Positions 6,044-14,277 of a stretch of DNA of 64,000 nt are shown in pieces. The position numbers were made by a program, and so were the translations under genes. This DNA is from Streptomonospora nanhaiensis. Lineage in GTDB: Bacteria > Actinomycetota > Actinomycetes > Streptosporangiales > Streptosporangiaceae. The notes under the pieces were generated by a model. The model saw nothing but the letters and a program-made list of their open reading frames with translations, was not told the DNA's origin and searched no databases. The stretch lies in the NCBI RefSeq assembly GCF_026642255.1, contig NZ_CP113264.1, positions 6,882,001 through 6,946,000 of the forward strand, given 5' to 3'. The first letter of the stretch is position 1. Each line of letters starts with the position of its first letter.

Positions 6044-8620
6044 GTGCGGGAGCACACCGGCACACGCACGTGCACGGTCGGCATACGGGAGCGGGCCGTC
6101 GAGGCGGGCCGGGTGGTCTCCGACTACGGCCCCTGGACCGACGTGGCGCTTCCCGGACTCGACCTTCCGCCCCAGGGGTGGAAGATCCACGTGTCGGCCC
6201 GGCCGGTCACCCTCCTGTCCACCGTCGAGCGCGTGCTCCCCCTGCTGCTGCGCACGCCGTGCAGGTTCAAGTTCGCGCGCACCACGGAGGCCATGCGCGA
6301 GCTCAACTCCCACCACAACCGTCCCGGGGCCGTCGGCAAGGGCGTCACCGTCTACACCCGCCCGGACGACTTCGCCGGCCTGGCCGAGAAGCTCGCCGCC
6401 GAACTCGTCGGGGTGGAGGGGCCCGGCATTCCCAGCGACCGCAGGCTGCGGCCGGACGCGCCGGTCTACTACCGCTACGCGCCGTTCGCCGGCGTCTACG
6501 GCATCGACGGCAACGGCGACTTCCAGCTGGTCCTCCACGACGCCGAGGGACGCGAGCGCCCCGGCGCCGCGGACGGGCGCTACCAGCCGCCGGACTGGCT
6601 TCCCGACCCGTTCACGGGGCAACCCCCCTCCCCCGGCGGGTCCGACCGGGAGCCGGTCCTGCTCGGCGGCCGCTTCCTGGTGCCCGGCGCCATCGCCCAC
6701 ACCGCGGTGGGCGGCGTCTACCGGGGCTCCGACCGGGAGTCGGGCGCGGGGGTGGTCGTCAAGGAGCGCCGCGCGTACACGGGCGAGGACCTCGACGGGT
6801 CCCGCGACGCGCGCCACCGGCTGCGCGGCGAGGCCGCCGTGCTGCGCCGCCTGGAGGACGTCGCGGGGGTCCCCCGCGTGGTGGACCACTTCCGGCACGG
6901 CGCCGACGAGTTCCTCGTCACCACGGACGTCGGCCCCCGGGACCTGCGCACCGACGTGGCCGAGAACGGCACGTACACCACCCCGGAACGCGACCTGGAA
7001 CGCCTGGGCCGCGACCTGCTCGGGCTGCTGGACGCGGTCCACGGGCGCGGCGTCCTCGTGCGCGACCTCGCCCCCAAGAACATCGTGCTGGCCGACGACG
7101 GCGCCCCCTCCCTGGTGGACTTCGAGATCAGCAGCCTCGACGGCGACCAGGTGCACGGCTGGACCCCGGGGTACTCCTCCCCCGCCCAGGAACGCGGCGA
7201 ACCGGCGTGCGAGGAGGACGACCTCTACTCGCTGGGGGCCACCCTGCTGTACGCCGCCACCGGCACCGAGCCGGCCGCCCGCTCCACCCGGGCGGTGCCC
7301 GACGACGGGCGCGCCCGCACCCTCCTGGCCTCGCTGGGCGACGGCGTCCCGCCCTGCGCCCGCGCGGTGCCGGGGCTGATGTCCCCCGACCCCGCCGAGC
7401 GCAGGGCGGCGGCCGACCTGCTCCGCAGGGGCGGGGACCATCCGCCGCTCCGGGCCGAACCGCGCTACACCGTCACCCCGCACTCCCTTCCCGCGCTGGT
7501 CGCGAGCGCCCTGGAGCAGACCCGCGGTGTGGCGCGCGACCTGCTGTCCGGACGCGGCGGCTCGCCGGGAGGACGGCCCAGCCCCACCAACCTGTACCGG
7601 GGCGCGGCGGGCGTGGGCACGGAGCTGCTGCGCCAGGGGGACGCCGAGTCCCGCGGCCTGGCCCGCGCACTGGCGCACTGGACCGCGGGTTTCCTCACGC
7701 TGCGCCGGTCGCTGCCCGGCCTCCAGGACGGCGAGGCGGGCACCGCCCTCTTCCTGGCCGCGGCGGCCCGCGAACTGGACGAGCCGACCCTGGCCGACGC
7801 GGTGCGCCCCCTGGCGCGGACCGCCCCGGAGTCGGTCCCCGAGACCGACTACTCGTCGGGGCTGGCGGGGATCGGCCTGGCCCAGCTCCAGCTGTGGCGT
7901 CTCTGCGGGGACGGGTCCCGGCTCGACCTGGCGCAGGGCTGCGCGGAGCGGCTCGTGGCCTCGGCCCCCGCGGAGGGTCTGCGCGCCTGCCCGCCCGACC
8001 TGCGCGACCACGAGGAGGTGACGACGCGGCTGGGGTTCGCGCACGGCGTCGCGGGCGTCGCCCACTTCCTCCTGTGCCTGGAGGCCGCCACCGGCGACAC
8101 TGCCGCGGGTGCGGAGGCCGCGGCCTGCCTGGAGGTGCTGGCCGGGTTCGTCCCGGGGCTGGTCTCGGCCGCCTCCGCGCCCGAGGCCCGGCCCATGGCC
8201 GCCTCCTTCTGCCAGGGGCTCACCGGGATCGGCGGGGTGCTGCTCCGGGCCGGCTCGGTGCGGGGCGAGCCCCGCTACACCGGGCTCGCGGAGACGACCG
8301 CGTCGCACTGCCGCGCCCTCGCCCCGAAGATGCAGGTCGCCTGCCAGTGCTGCGGGCTGGCGGGGGTCGGTGAGTTCCTCCTCGACACCGCCGGGCTCAC
8401 GGGCGGGGCGGCGTACCGGGACGCGGCCGTGGACGTCGCCGGGCTGGTGCTGGTGCGCTCCGCCGGGACCCCGGAGGCCCCGGTCTTCCTCGACCACACC
8501 CGTGAGCCGGGCGGCGGCTGGGCGACGGGGGTCTCCGGGGTCCTGTCCTTCCTGCGCCGGCTCGACCGTGGCGGTCCCCGGGACTGGCTCGGGGACGAAC
8601 TCCTGGCCGCCCGCCGCTGA
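6044..8620 (+). CDS. lanL: Class IV lanthipeptide synthetase (LanL) with a CCG zinc motif
   Basis: The start is GTG 6044, supported by GAGGGAG six bases upstream; the protein has 858 residues. The order is an N-terminal phospho-Ser/Thr lyase-like domain (about 1-200), a Ser/Thr kinase domain (about 205-450) and a LanC-like cyclase (about 480-858). The kinase has Lys240 in VVVKERR, RDLAPKNI at 340-347 with Asp341, and DFE (359-361) instead of DFG. The cyclase keeps zinc-ligand positions: Cys723 in FCQG, then Cys769-Cys770-Gly where Cys-His-Gly is usual, so the set reads Cys-Cys-Cys. Retained ligands separate it from class III LanKC enzymes, which lose them. It should phosphorylate and eliminate Ser/Thr of the precursor and form thioether rings. 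Confidence 0.85.
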   Translation: MREHTGTRTCTVGIRERAVEAGRVVSDYGPWTDVALPGLDLPPQGWKIHVSARPVTLLSTVERVLPLLLRTPCRFKFARTTEAMRELNSHHNRPGAVGKGVTVYTRPDDFAGLAEKLAAELVGVEGPGIPSDRRLRPDAPVYYRYAPFAGVYGIDGNGDFQLVLHDAEGRERPGAADGRYQPPDWLPDPFTGQPPSPGGSDREPVLLGGRFLVPGAIAHTAVGGVYRGSDRESGAGVVVKERRAYTGEDLDGSRDARHRLRGEAAVLRRLEDVAGVPRVVDHFRHGADEFLVTTDVGPRDLRTDVAENGTYTTPERDLERLGRDLLGLLDAVHGRGVLVRDLAPKNIVLADDGAPSLVDFEISSLDGDQVHGWTPGYSSPAQERGEPACEEDDLYSLGATLLYAATGTEPAARSTRAVPDDGRARTLLASLGDGVPPCARAVPGLMSPDPAERRAAADLLRRGGDHPPLRAEPRYTVTPHSLPALVASALEQTRGVARDLLSGRGGSPGGRPSPTNLYRGAAGVGTELLRQGDAESRGLARALAHWTAGFLTLRRSLPGLQDGEAGTALFLAAAARELDEPTLADAVRPLARTAPESVPETDYSSGLAGIGLAQLQLWRLCGDGSRLDLAQGCAERLVASAPAEGLRACPPDLRDHEEVTTRLGFAHGVAGVAHFLLCLEAATGDTAAGAEAAACLEVLAGFVPGLVSAASAPEARPMAASFCQGLTGIGGVLLRAGSVRGEPRYTGLAETTASHCRALAPKMQVACQCCGLAGVGEFLLDTAGLTGGAAYRDAAVDVAGLVLVRSAGTPEAPVFLDHTREPGGGWATGVSGVLSFLRRLDRGGPRDWLGDELLAARR

Positions 8621-8960
8621 CCGCCGCCCGGTCCGCGCCGCGTCCCGGCCCCGCGCCCCCGCGGGGGTCGTCGCCGGCGGCGGCGCGGTGCGGTCCCTCG
8701 GCCACACGAGGTACGCGGCCGACGGGGGCCGACGGCCACGGTGTCCGCGGTTCCTCTGCGGCACCGGCTCCCGTGTGTGGCACACGGTGCCCGGGAGGGG
8801 TGGGAACACCCTCCTCGGACGAGACGGCCCCGCGGCGGCCGACCGCCCCGGGCGCTGTCGGCGCTCTCACCTGCGACGGTTCCGTTACCTTCCCGTGACC
8901 GTGTTTTGGGCGTGGTCACCGGGGCAGGGCAGGACGACCCGACGACAGGAGGTGCCCCCA
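8621..8960. other. Non-coding gap with a perfect 7-bp hairpin
   Basis: No convincing frame is present. CCGTGTG-TGG-CACACGG (8771-8787) is a perfect inverted repeat that could end the lanthipeptide transcript or be an operator. The 3' part must carry the promoter of the gene starting at 8961, which has a strong AGGAGGT site at 8947. Confidence 0.45.
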
Positions 8961-9617
8961 GTGGAAACCGGAACCGTTGTCATCATCGTCATCGCGGCAA
9001 TCGTCATCATCGCCGTGGGAGTCGCGCTCGCCGCGCGCTCCTCGATCCTCCCGGCCCGGCGCACCGCCCGGCTCAAGAAGCGCTTCGGCGCGGAGTACTA
9101 CCGCGCCGTGGAGGCCCACGGCGGCAGGGCGGCCGCGGAACGCGAGCTGTCCGAGCGGCTCGACCGCCACAAGGGCATGAGGCTCCGCAGGCTCACCGAC
9201 CGCGAGCGCGAGGCGCACGCCGGCACATGGGCCGCGGTGCAGCAGGAGTTCGTGGACGACCCCGTCAGCGCCGTGCGCAACGCCCGCGGGCTGGTCGAGG
9301 GGATCATGTCCGACGTCGGCTACGCCGACCGCGCCCCGGCCGAGGACCGGGGCTTCGAGCAGCGCGCGGGAGACCTGTCGGTGGACCATCCCGCCGCCGT
9401 GGCCGAGTTCCACCGCGTGCGCGGCGCCGTGCGCCCGGCCGGGGCCGACCGGGTCGGCACCGAGGGCCTGCGCGAGGAGCTGGTGGCCTTCCGGGGCCTC
9501 GTGGAGGCCCTGTTGGGCGGGCTGCCCGAGTCCCCCGGCACGACCCCGACCGAGGCTCCGGGCAGGACCGTGACCGGTCCGGCGCGGAGCGGGACCGATA
9601 CGGAGGTGGACCGGTGA
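8961..9617 (+). CDS. Membrane-anchored protein with FVDDP module
   Basis: The GTG start has AGGAGGTG six bases upstream and gives 218 residues. Residues about 5-27 form one hydrophobic Ile/Val-rich helix. A basic segment follows, then a helical region with WAAVQQEFVDDPVSAV and GLVEGIMSDVGY, and a final FRGLVEALLGG helix before a Pro/Thr-rich tail. I do not recognise a catalytic motif; proteins of this look are usually annotated as hypothetical or secreted. The stop overlaps the next start (GTGA). The same FVDDP module recurs in that next gene, so the two appear to be diverged paralogues. Confidence 0.7.
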   Translation: METGTVVIIVIAAIVIIAVGVALAARSSILPARRTARLKKRFGAEYYRAVEAHGGRAAAERELSERLDRHKGMRLRRLTDREREAHAGTWAAVQQEFVDDPVSAVRNARGLVEGIMSDVGYADRAPAEDRGFEQRAGDLSVDHPAAVAEFHRVRGAVRPAGADRVGTEGLREELVAFRGLVEALLGGLPESPGTTPTEAPGRTVTGPARSGTDTEVDR

Positions 9618-10267
9618 GAGAGCACGACGAGACCGCCGCACCGGCGGACAGGAAGCAGAGCGGCGTCCGCCGGACCCCGCGGGCGCAGGAGCGCGAGGAC
9701 GCCGGCGGCCGGACGACGCCCGGGGCCGCCGGGGTCCGGCGGCCCCCGGCCGAGGAGGTGCCGGAGCAGCGGCGACGCAGCGGGGTCCACGCGGACCCGG
9801 CACGGGCGGCGGGGCCCGCCCCGACCGCGCCCCCGCCCCCTGCCCCGGACGCGGCGTCCGGCGCCGCGCGGGCGGTGACGGTCGACGCCGAGGTGTCCGA
9901 CCCCGCCTCCGCCCCCTCTCGCCCTGACACGCCGGCCCCGGCTCCCGCCGGGTCCGCGCCCTCCGGCCCGCGCGGCGCGGAGGACCCGGCGAGGCAGCTC
10001 GGGCCACGCGGCATGGACCCGGGGGACGTGCGGGCGCGCTGGCAGGAGACGCAGGGCGGGTTCGTCGACGATCCGCGGGGAACCGTGCGCGAGGCGGACG
10101 TGTTGGCGGCCGAGGTCGCCGACGCCGTGATCGCCGGGATCGAGACGCGCCGGGCCGCGCTCCGCTCCGCGTGGAGCGAGGGCGACGGCTCGGACACCGA
10201 GTCCCTGCGCCTGGCCCTGCGCGACTACCGCTCCTTCGTCGAGCACCTGGTCGACGCGGGCAGGTGA
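9614..10267 (+). CDS. Soluble paralogue of the FVDDP-module protein
   Basis: The GTG start overlaps the stop of the preceding gene by four bases and gives 217 residues. The first 135 residues are Pro/Ala/Arg-rich and low in complexity. The last 80 contain WQETQGGFVDDPRGTVREAD, AAEVADAVI and a closing LRDYRSFVEHLVDAG. These match in order the FVDDP, GLVEGIM and FRGLVEALL blocks of the neighbour. It lacks the TM helix. Function is unknown; coupling to a membrane paralogue suggests the two work as a pair. A strong terminator follows. Confidence 0.7.
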   Translation: MREHDETAAPADRKQSGVRRTPRAQEREDAGGRTTPGAAGVRRPPAEEVPEQRRRSGVHADPARAAGPAPTAPPPPAPDAASGAARAVTVDAEVSDPASAPSRPDTPAPAPAGSAPSGPRGAEDPARQLGPRGMDPGDVRARWQETQGGFVDDPRGTVREADVLAAEVADAVIAGIETRRAALRSAWSEGDGSDTESLRLALRDYRSFVEHLVDAGR

Positions 10268-10277
10268 CGCGGACACG

Positions 10278-10318
10278 ACACGCGGGCCGTGCGGCACCGG
10301 GCCGCACGGCCCGCGTGT
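10278..10318. terminator. Perfect 18-bp hairpin
   Basis: The arms 10278-10295 and 10301-10318 are exact inverse complements with loop ACCGG. It directly follows the stop at 10267 and precedes the TetR promoter, so it is very likely an intrinsic-type terminator although there is no U-tract. Confidence 0.8.
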
Positions 10319-10356
10319 CCCGACCGTTCCGCTGTACTCGCCCCGGGGCCGGGTCT

Positions 10357-10371
10357 ACCGTCACTGTCATG
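10357..10371 (+). promoter_or_regulatory. Probable leaderless promoter of the TetR gene
   Basis: TACCGT (TANNNT) lies six bases before the ATG at 10369, and no Shine-Dalgarno sequence is present. This spacing is typical for actinobacterial leaderless transcripts. Confidence 0.45.
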
Positions 10372-10944
10372 GGCACCAGGGGAACGGTCACACGGACACG
10401 GCTCGTCGACCGCGCACGCGAGCTGCTCGAGGCCCACGGTTACGCCGGAACGGGTCTGGAGCAGGTCCTGGCCGCCAGCGGCGCCCCCCGCGGCTCCCTC
10501 TACTTCCACTTCCCGGGAGGGAAGGACGAACTGGTCGCGGCGGCCCTGGAGTCCGCCGGGGCCGAGATCGGGTCCCGCATCCGGGAGCTCTCCGAGGAGG
10601 CTCCCGACGCGGCCGCCCTCGTCCGGGGGGTGGTCGACCTCTTCACCGCCAGGATGGAGGGGTCGGCGTTCACCAGGGGCTGCCCCCTGGCCGCCACCGC
10701 CCTGGACGTCTCGGCCACCAACGACCTGGTGCACACCGTGTGCAGGAGGGTGTACTCCTCCTGGCAGGCCACACTCGCGCAGCGCCTGGTGGCCGAGGGG
10801 CGCGGGGCCGAGGAGGCGGACGCCGACGCCTGGTCCGCGCTCTCCCTCGTGGAGGGGGCGCTCCTGCTCTCCCGCGCCACGCGCGACCGCGGGCCGCTCG
10901 ACCGGGCCCGGGGCACGGCCTCCCGGCTCTTCGGCGGGGAGTGA
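10369..10944 (+). CDS. TetR/AcrR family transcriptional regulator
   Basis: The 191-residue protein has an N-terminal TetR DNA-binding domain (about residues 10-55) with GYAGTGLEQVLAASGAPRGSLYFHFPGGKDELV. This includes the LYxHFxxKxxL helix of the family and resembles the LmrA/YxaF subgroup. The all-helical C-terminal domain should bind a small ligand. Its target is unknown; no adjacent transporter is divergently placed. The start is taken at the ATG behind a probable leaderless promoter. It converges on the glycosylase gene. Confidence 0.85.
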   Translation: MGTRGTVTRTRLVDRARELLEAHGYAGTGLEQVLAASGAPRGSLYFHFPGGKDELVAAALESAGAEIGSRIRELSEEAPDAAALVRGVVDLFTARMEGSAFTRGCPLAATALDVSATNDLVHTVCRRVYSSWQATLAQRLVAEGRGAEEADADAWSALSLVEGALLLSRATRDRGPLDRARGTASRLFGGE

Positions 10945-10965
10945 CCCCGCCCGCGGCGGCCCGGG

Positions 10966-11601
10966 TCAGGAACGCGCCCAGACCCCCGAGGTCCCCCTGC
11001 GGTGGCTGTCCACCAGGTGGGTGTCGACCATGCCGATCGCCTCCATGAGGGCGAACACGGTCGTCGGACCGGTGAACGAGAACCCCGCGCGGCGCAGGGC
11101 GCCGGCGAGGGCGGCCGACTCCGGCGACTCGGTGGGGATGTCCTCGACCCGCGCGGGGGCCGGGGTCCGCTCGGGCCGGAAGGACCACACCAGGTCGACC
11201 AGCCCTCCCGCTCCGCGCAGGGCGACCGCGGCCCGCGCGTTGCGGACCGTGGCGCGGATCTTCCTCTCGTTGCGCACGATGGAGGCGTCCCCCATCAGCC
11301 TCTCCACGTCCTCCTCGCCGTACCCGGCCACGGTGTCGGGGTCGAAGCCGTCGAAGGCGGTGCGGAAGGCCGGCCTCTTGCGCAGGATGGTGGCCCAGGA
11401 GAGTCCCGCCTGGAACGCCTCCAGGCTGATCCGCTCGAAGACGCCGCGCTCGTCGCGGACGGGCATCCCCCACTCGGTGTCGTAGTAGTCGCGCAGCAGC
11501 GGGTCCGCCGCCGCCCAGGGCGGCCGCACCAGCCCGTCCTCGCACACCAGCGCGCCGCTCTCCGTGGCGGCGAACCGCGCCTTCCCCGGTTTCTCCGGCA
11601 T
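10966..11601 (-). CDS. tag: DNA-3-methyladenine glycosylase I
   Basis: The 211-residue protein matches the Tag family: DPLLRDYYDTEWGMPVRDER, FERISLEAFQAGLSWATILRKR, FDPDTVA and GFSFTGPTTVFALMEAIGMVDTH in the correct order. It removes 3-methyladenine from alkylated DNA in base excision repair. The zinc-snap ligands of E. coli Tag appear only partly kept: a Cys precedes the DPLL block and a His is in VDTHLV, but the His of YHDNEWG is Tyr here and the final Cys is not seen. The ATG is chosen because the family begins shortly before this Cys; GGAGAGGA lies upstream. Confidence 0.85.
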   Translation of the reverse strand: MPEKPGKARFAATESGALVCEDGLVRPPWAAADPLLRDYYDTEWGMPVRDERGVFERISLEAFQAGLSWATILRKRPAFRTAFDGFDPDTVAGYGEEDVERLMGDASIVRNERKIRATVRNARAAVALRGAGGLVDLVWSFRPERTPAPARVEDIPTESPESAALAGALRRAGFSFTGPTTVFALMEAIGMVDTHLVDSHRRGTSGVWARS

Positions 11602-11973
11602 CTCGGATGTCCTCTCCACGGCCTCGGCGCCGACCGGCCCGCCGCGTCCCGTCCACCACCCCTCGCGCTCCCCCGGCGCGGTCGGGGCGGTCCCCTTGCG
11701 CCCTCGACGGTACGCGGTCCGCGCCGCGTGAATCCACGGGAACGCCGCACACGGAAGACGGCCCCGGCCCCCGACGACACGCCGAGGACACCCCGCCGCC
11801 ACCTTCCGGACACCTTTCGCGCACTCCTGGCGACCGGGCAATTCCACAGCGTCATGGCGGGAGGTCCGACCGGGCCGAGTTCTTTTCGCGGCCGTGCGCA
11901 CCGGAACCCCGAAAGGACAGGGGAACCCGAAAAAAACGGACAACCGCCACGGAGACACCAGCAACAACGGGGA
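11602..11973. other. Non-coding stretch upstream of the GntR promoter
   Basis: No frame with coding-like composition and a ribosome binding site was found. The tag promoter must lie near its left end. Confidence 0.4.
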
Positions 11974-12024
11974 TTGACACACGTCACACGGTGATCCAAT
12001 CTGGTTAACAGTTAACAGTTAACC
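11974..12024 (+). promoter_or_regulatory. Promoter with triple GTTAACA operator for the GntR gene
   Basis: TTGACA (11974-11979) is a consensus -35 box, and a weak -10 (CAATCT, 11997-12002) follows after 17 bases. Immediately after come three heptamers, GTTAACA, GTTAACA and GTTAACC (12004-12024), each containing the self-complementary GTTAAC. They lie over the expected transcription start, 12 bases before the GntR ATG. This suggests autoregulation by the encoded GntR/FCD protein. Confidence 0.6.
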
Positions 12025-12035
12025 GAAGGGAAGAC

Positions 12036-12704
12036 ATGTCGGAGATCCTGCCCATCAAGCAGCGGGCACTCGGCGAGAAGGTCGCCGGAGAACTCCGGCG
12101 CCTGATCGTCACCGGGCGCTACGCGCCCGGGACGTCGCTGGTCGAGGGGCACCTCGCCGAGCAGTTCGACCTGAGCCGCGGACCGATCCGCGACGCCCTC
12201 AAGATCCTCGCCTCCGAGGGGCTCATCGACACCAACCGCCGCAGCGCCACCGTCGTGGGCCTGGGCGGGGACGACATCGACGAGCTCTTCTCCCTGCGCG
12301 GATCCCTCGAACAGCTCGCCCTGGAGATCGGCCTGAACCGCGACCGGGCCGGGCTCGCCGAAGGCCTCCGCGCCCCCCTGGAGCAGATGCGCAGGGCCCG
12401 CGAGGAGCGCGACCCCGACGCCTTCACCGCCGCCGACGTGCGCTTCCACTCGGTCTTCTACGACGTCGCCGGCCACCGCCGCCTCGCCGACGTGTGGGCG
12501 CAGTACCGGCCCACCATCGAGGTGCTCCTCCTGGCCTCCAACGAGCGCTACGAGGACCTCGGCCCCTCCGTCCGCGCCCACGAGGTCCTCGCCGGGCTGG
12601 TCGAGTCCGGCGAGCCCGAGGCCGTCCTGGAAGAGCTCCGCGGCCACCTGGACAACGCCAGGCTCAGGCTCAGGGCCCCCTACACCCAGCCCGCGACCCA
12701 CTGA
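12036..12704 (+). CDS. GntR family regulator, FadR/FCD type
   Basis: The 222-residue protein has a winged helix-turn-helix at residues about 10-75 (LGEKVAGELRRLIVTGRYAPG, then LAEQFDLSRGPIRDALKILASEGLI). An all-helical FCD ligand domain follows with DVRFHSVFYDVAGHRRLADVW, whose Asp and His residues normally bind a metal and an organic acid. It is the first gene of a unit with the tctCBA transporter genes and catabolic enzymes, so it probably represses them until the imported carboxylate or a product binds. Three GTTAAC repeats stand in its own promoter. Confidence 0.88.
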   Translation: MSEILPIKQRALGEKVAGELRRLIVTGRYAPGTSLVEGHLAEQFDLSRGPIRDALKILASEGLIDTNRRSATVVGLGGDDIDELFSLRGSLEQLALEIGLNRDRAGLAEGLRAPLEQMRRAREERDPDAFTAADVRFHSVFYDVAGHRRLADVWAQYRPTIEVLLLASNERYEDLGPSVRAHEVLAGLVESGEPEAVLEELRGHLDNARLRLRAPYTQPATH

Positions 12705-12796
12705 CCCGACGGGACCGCACCGCGTCCCGTCGTCCCTCGGCTCATGTCCCGCGACCGACCCACGGAGCCGATTCCACCGAAACACCGGAGAGCACC

Positions 12797-13768
12797 ATGC
12801 GTTCCACCACCTTCCGCCTGACCGCGGCCGCACTCGCGGTCACCGCCCTCACGGCCGGCTGCGCCGACCGGGGCGGCGTCAGCGAGGACGCCGCGGACTA
12901 CCCCAGCCAGGACATCACCCTCGTCGTCCCCTACGACGCCGGAGGCGCGTCCGACCTCGCGGCCCGCACCCTGGCCGCCCGGATGGAGGACTCCCTGGGG
13001 CAGAGCATCATCGTGGAGAACCGCAGCGGCGGCGCCGGTTCCGTGGGACTGGAGAACCTCGCCGGGCGGGCGGCCGACGGCTACAGCATCGGCTACCTGC
13101 CGGTCGAGACCGTCATGCTCGGCTACCAGGGCTACGACGTCGACCCGGGCGCCTACGACCTCGTCGGCCAGATGGTGTCGGTCCCCGCCACCATCGCCGT
13201 CCCCGAGGACAGCCCCTACGAGACCCTCGACGACCTGGTCGAGGCCGCCCGCTCCGAGCCCGGGGCCCTCTCGGTGTCCAACTCCGGCGCGGGCTCCATC
13301 TGGGAGGCCGCCACCACCGAGCTGGGGCGCGCCACGGAGACCGAGTTCCAGCCGGTGCCCTTCGACGGCGGCGCCCCCGCCGTCACCGCCGCCGTCGGCG
13401 GCCAGGTGGACGCCGTGGTCGCGGGCATCTCCGAGACCGCCCCCGCCCACGCGGACGGCCGGCTCCGGGTCCTCGCCCTCTTCGACTCCCAGCCCTCCGA
13501 CTCGCTCCCCGGCGTGGAGACGGCGGCCGAACAGGGCGTGGACGTCGTGATCGGCGGCTGGGGCGGCATCGGCGCGCCGGCCGGCCTCCCCGACGAGGTG
13601 CGCACGAAGCTGGAGGAGGCGTTCTCCGAGGCGGCCGACTCCGACGAGTTCAGGACGATCATCGCCGACTCGGGGAACATCCCGGTCAACGTGCCCTCGG
13701 AGGAGTTCTCCGAGTTCGTCGACCAGGAGCACACCCGCTTCGGCGCACTGCTCGAGGGCCAGGACTGA
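12797..13768 (+). CDS. tctC: TctC-family substrate-binding lipoprotein
   Basis: The 323-residue protein starts with a lipoprotein signal peptide ending in LTAGC (Cys22). The mature part shows TctC/Bug features: DITLVVPYDAGGASDLAART, IIVENRSGGAGSVG, and a C-terminal GWGGIGAPAGLPDEVRTKLEEAF. It should bind a carboxylate outside the membrane and pass it to the TctAB permease encoded directly downstream. GGAGAG precedes the ATG. Such Bug proteins bind di- and tricarboxylates, sugar acids or aromatic acids, so the ligand cannot be fixed from sequence. Confidence 0.88.
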   Translation: MRSTTFRLTAAALAVTALTAGCADRGGVSEDAADYPSQDITLVVPYDAGGASDLAARTLAARMEDSLGQSIIVENRSGGAGSVGLENLAGRAADGYSIGYLPVETVMLGYQGYDVDPGAYDLVGQMVSVPATIAVPEDSPYETLDDLVEAARSEPGALSVSNSGAGSIWEAATTELGRATETEFQPVPFDGGAPAVTAAVGGQVDAVVAGISETAPAHADGRLRVLALFDSQPSDSLPGVETAAEQGVDVVIGGWGGIGAPAGLPDEVRTKLEEAFSEAADSDEFRTIIADSGNIPVNVPSEEFSEFVDQEHTRFGALLEGQD

Positions 13769-13773
13769 GCACC

Positions 13774-14277
13774 GTGGCCGACACGAGCACGACCCCGGAC
13801 GCGCCCGCCCCCGGCGGGCCGCGTCCGGGACGCAGACCGCGGGACCTGGTCCCCGCCGCCGTCGGCGCCGCGCTCGCCGCGGGCGCCTTCGCCCTGGCCG
13901 CGCAGATCCCCGAAGGGGCCCGGCTCACCCAGTTCAGCCCGAGGTGGTGGCCGGAGACGCTGGCCGTCCTCCTGCTGGTGCTGAGCGCGTGGCTGGCCGC
14001 GGGGGCGCTGTTCCGCCGCTCCGCGACCGCGGAGGAGGACGGGCCCGAGGCCGCGACCCGCCAGGGGGCGTGGCGGCTCGTCGCGATGCTCGCGTCGATC
14101 GCGGGCTACGGCGTCCTCTGGTACTTCGTCGACTTCCGGGTCTCCACGGCTGTCCTGTTCGCGGCCCTCACCTGGCTCGGCGGAGGCCGCGGGTGGAAGG
14201 CGCTGATCCTCTTCCCGATCGCCGTGACGGCGATCCTCTACCTTCTGTTCGGCGTCCTCCTGAGAGTGCCACTATGA
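13774..14277 (+). CDS. tctB: TctB-family small membrane subunit
   Basis: The 167-residue protein has a soluble Pro/Gly-rich N-terminus followed by four hydrophobic segments (about residues 28-44, 60-75, 105-125 and 135-165), the standard TctB layout. It starts with GTG five bases after the tctC stop, and its own stop overlaps the tctA start as ATGA. It forms the small permease subunit of a tripartite tricarboxylate transporter. Confidence 0.82.
   Translation: MADTSTTPDAPAPGGPRPGRRPRDLVPAAVGAALAAGAFALAAQIPEGARLTQFSPRWWPETLAVLLLVLSAWLAAGALFRRSATAEEDGPEAATRQGAWRLVAMLASIAGYGVLWYFVDFRVSTAVLFAALTWLGGGRGWKALILFPIAVTAILYLLFGVLLRVPL

Noticed and set aside
5951..8809. A 952-codon open frame antisense to the lanthipeptide synthetase
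   Set aside because: High GC leaves antisense frames open by chance. Its translation is low-complexity Arg/Gly/Val without domains, while the sense frame has kinase and cyclase motifs.
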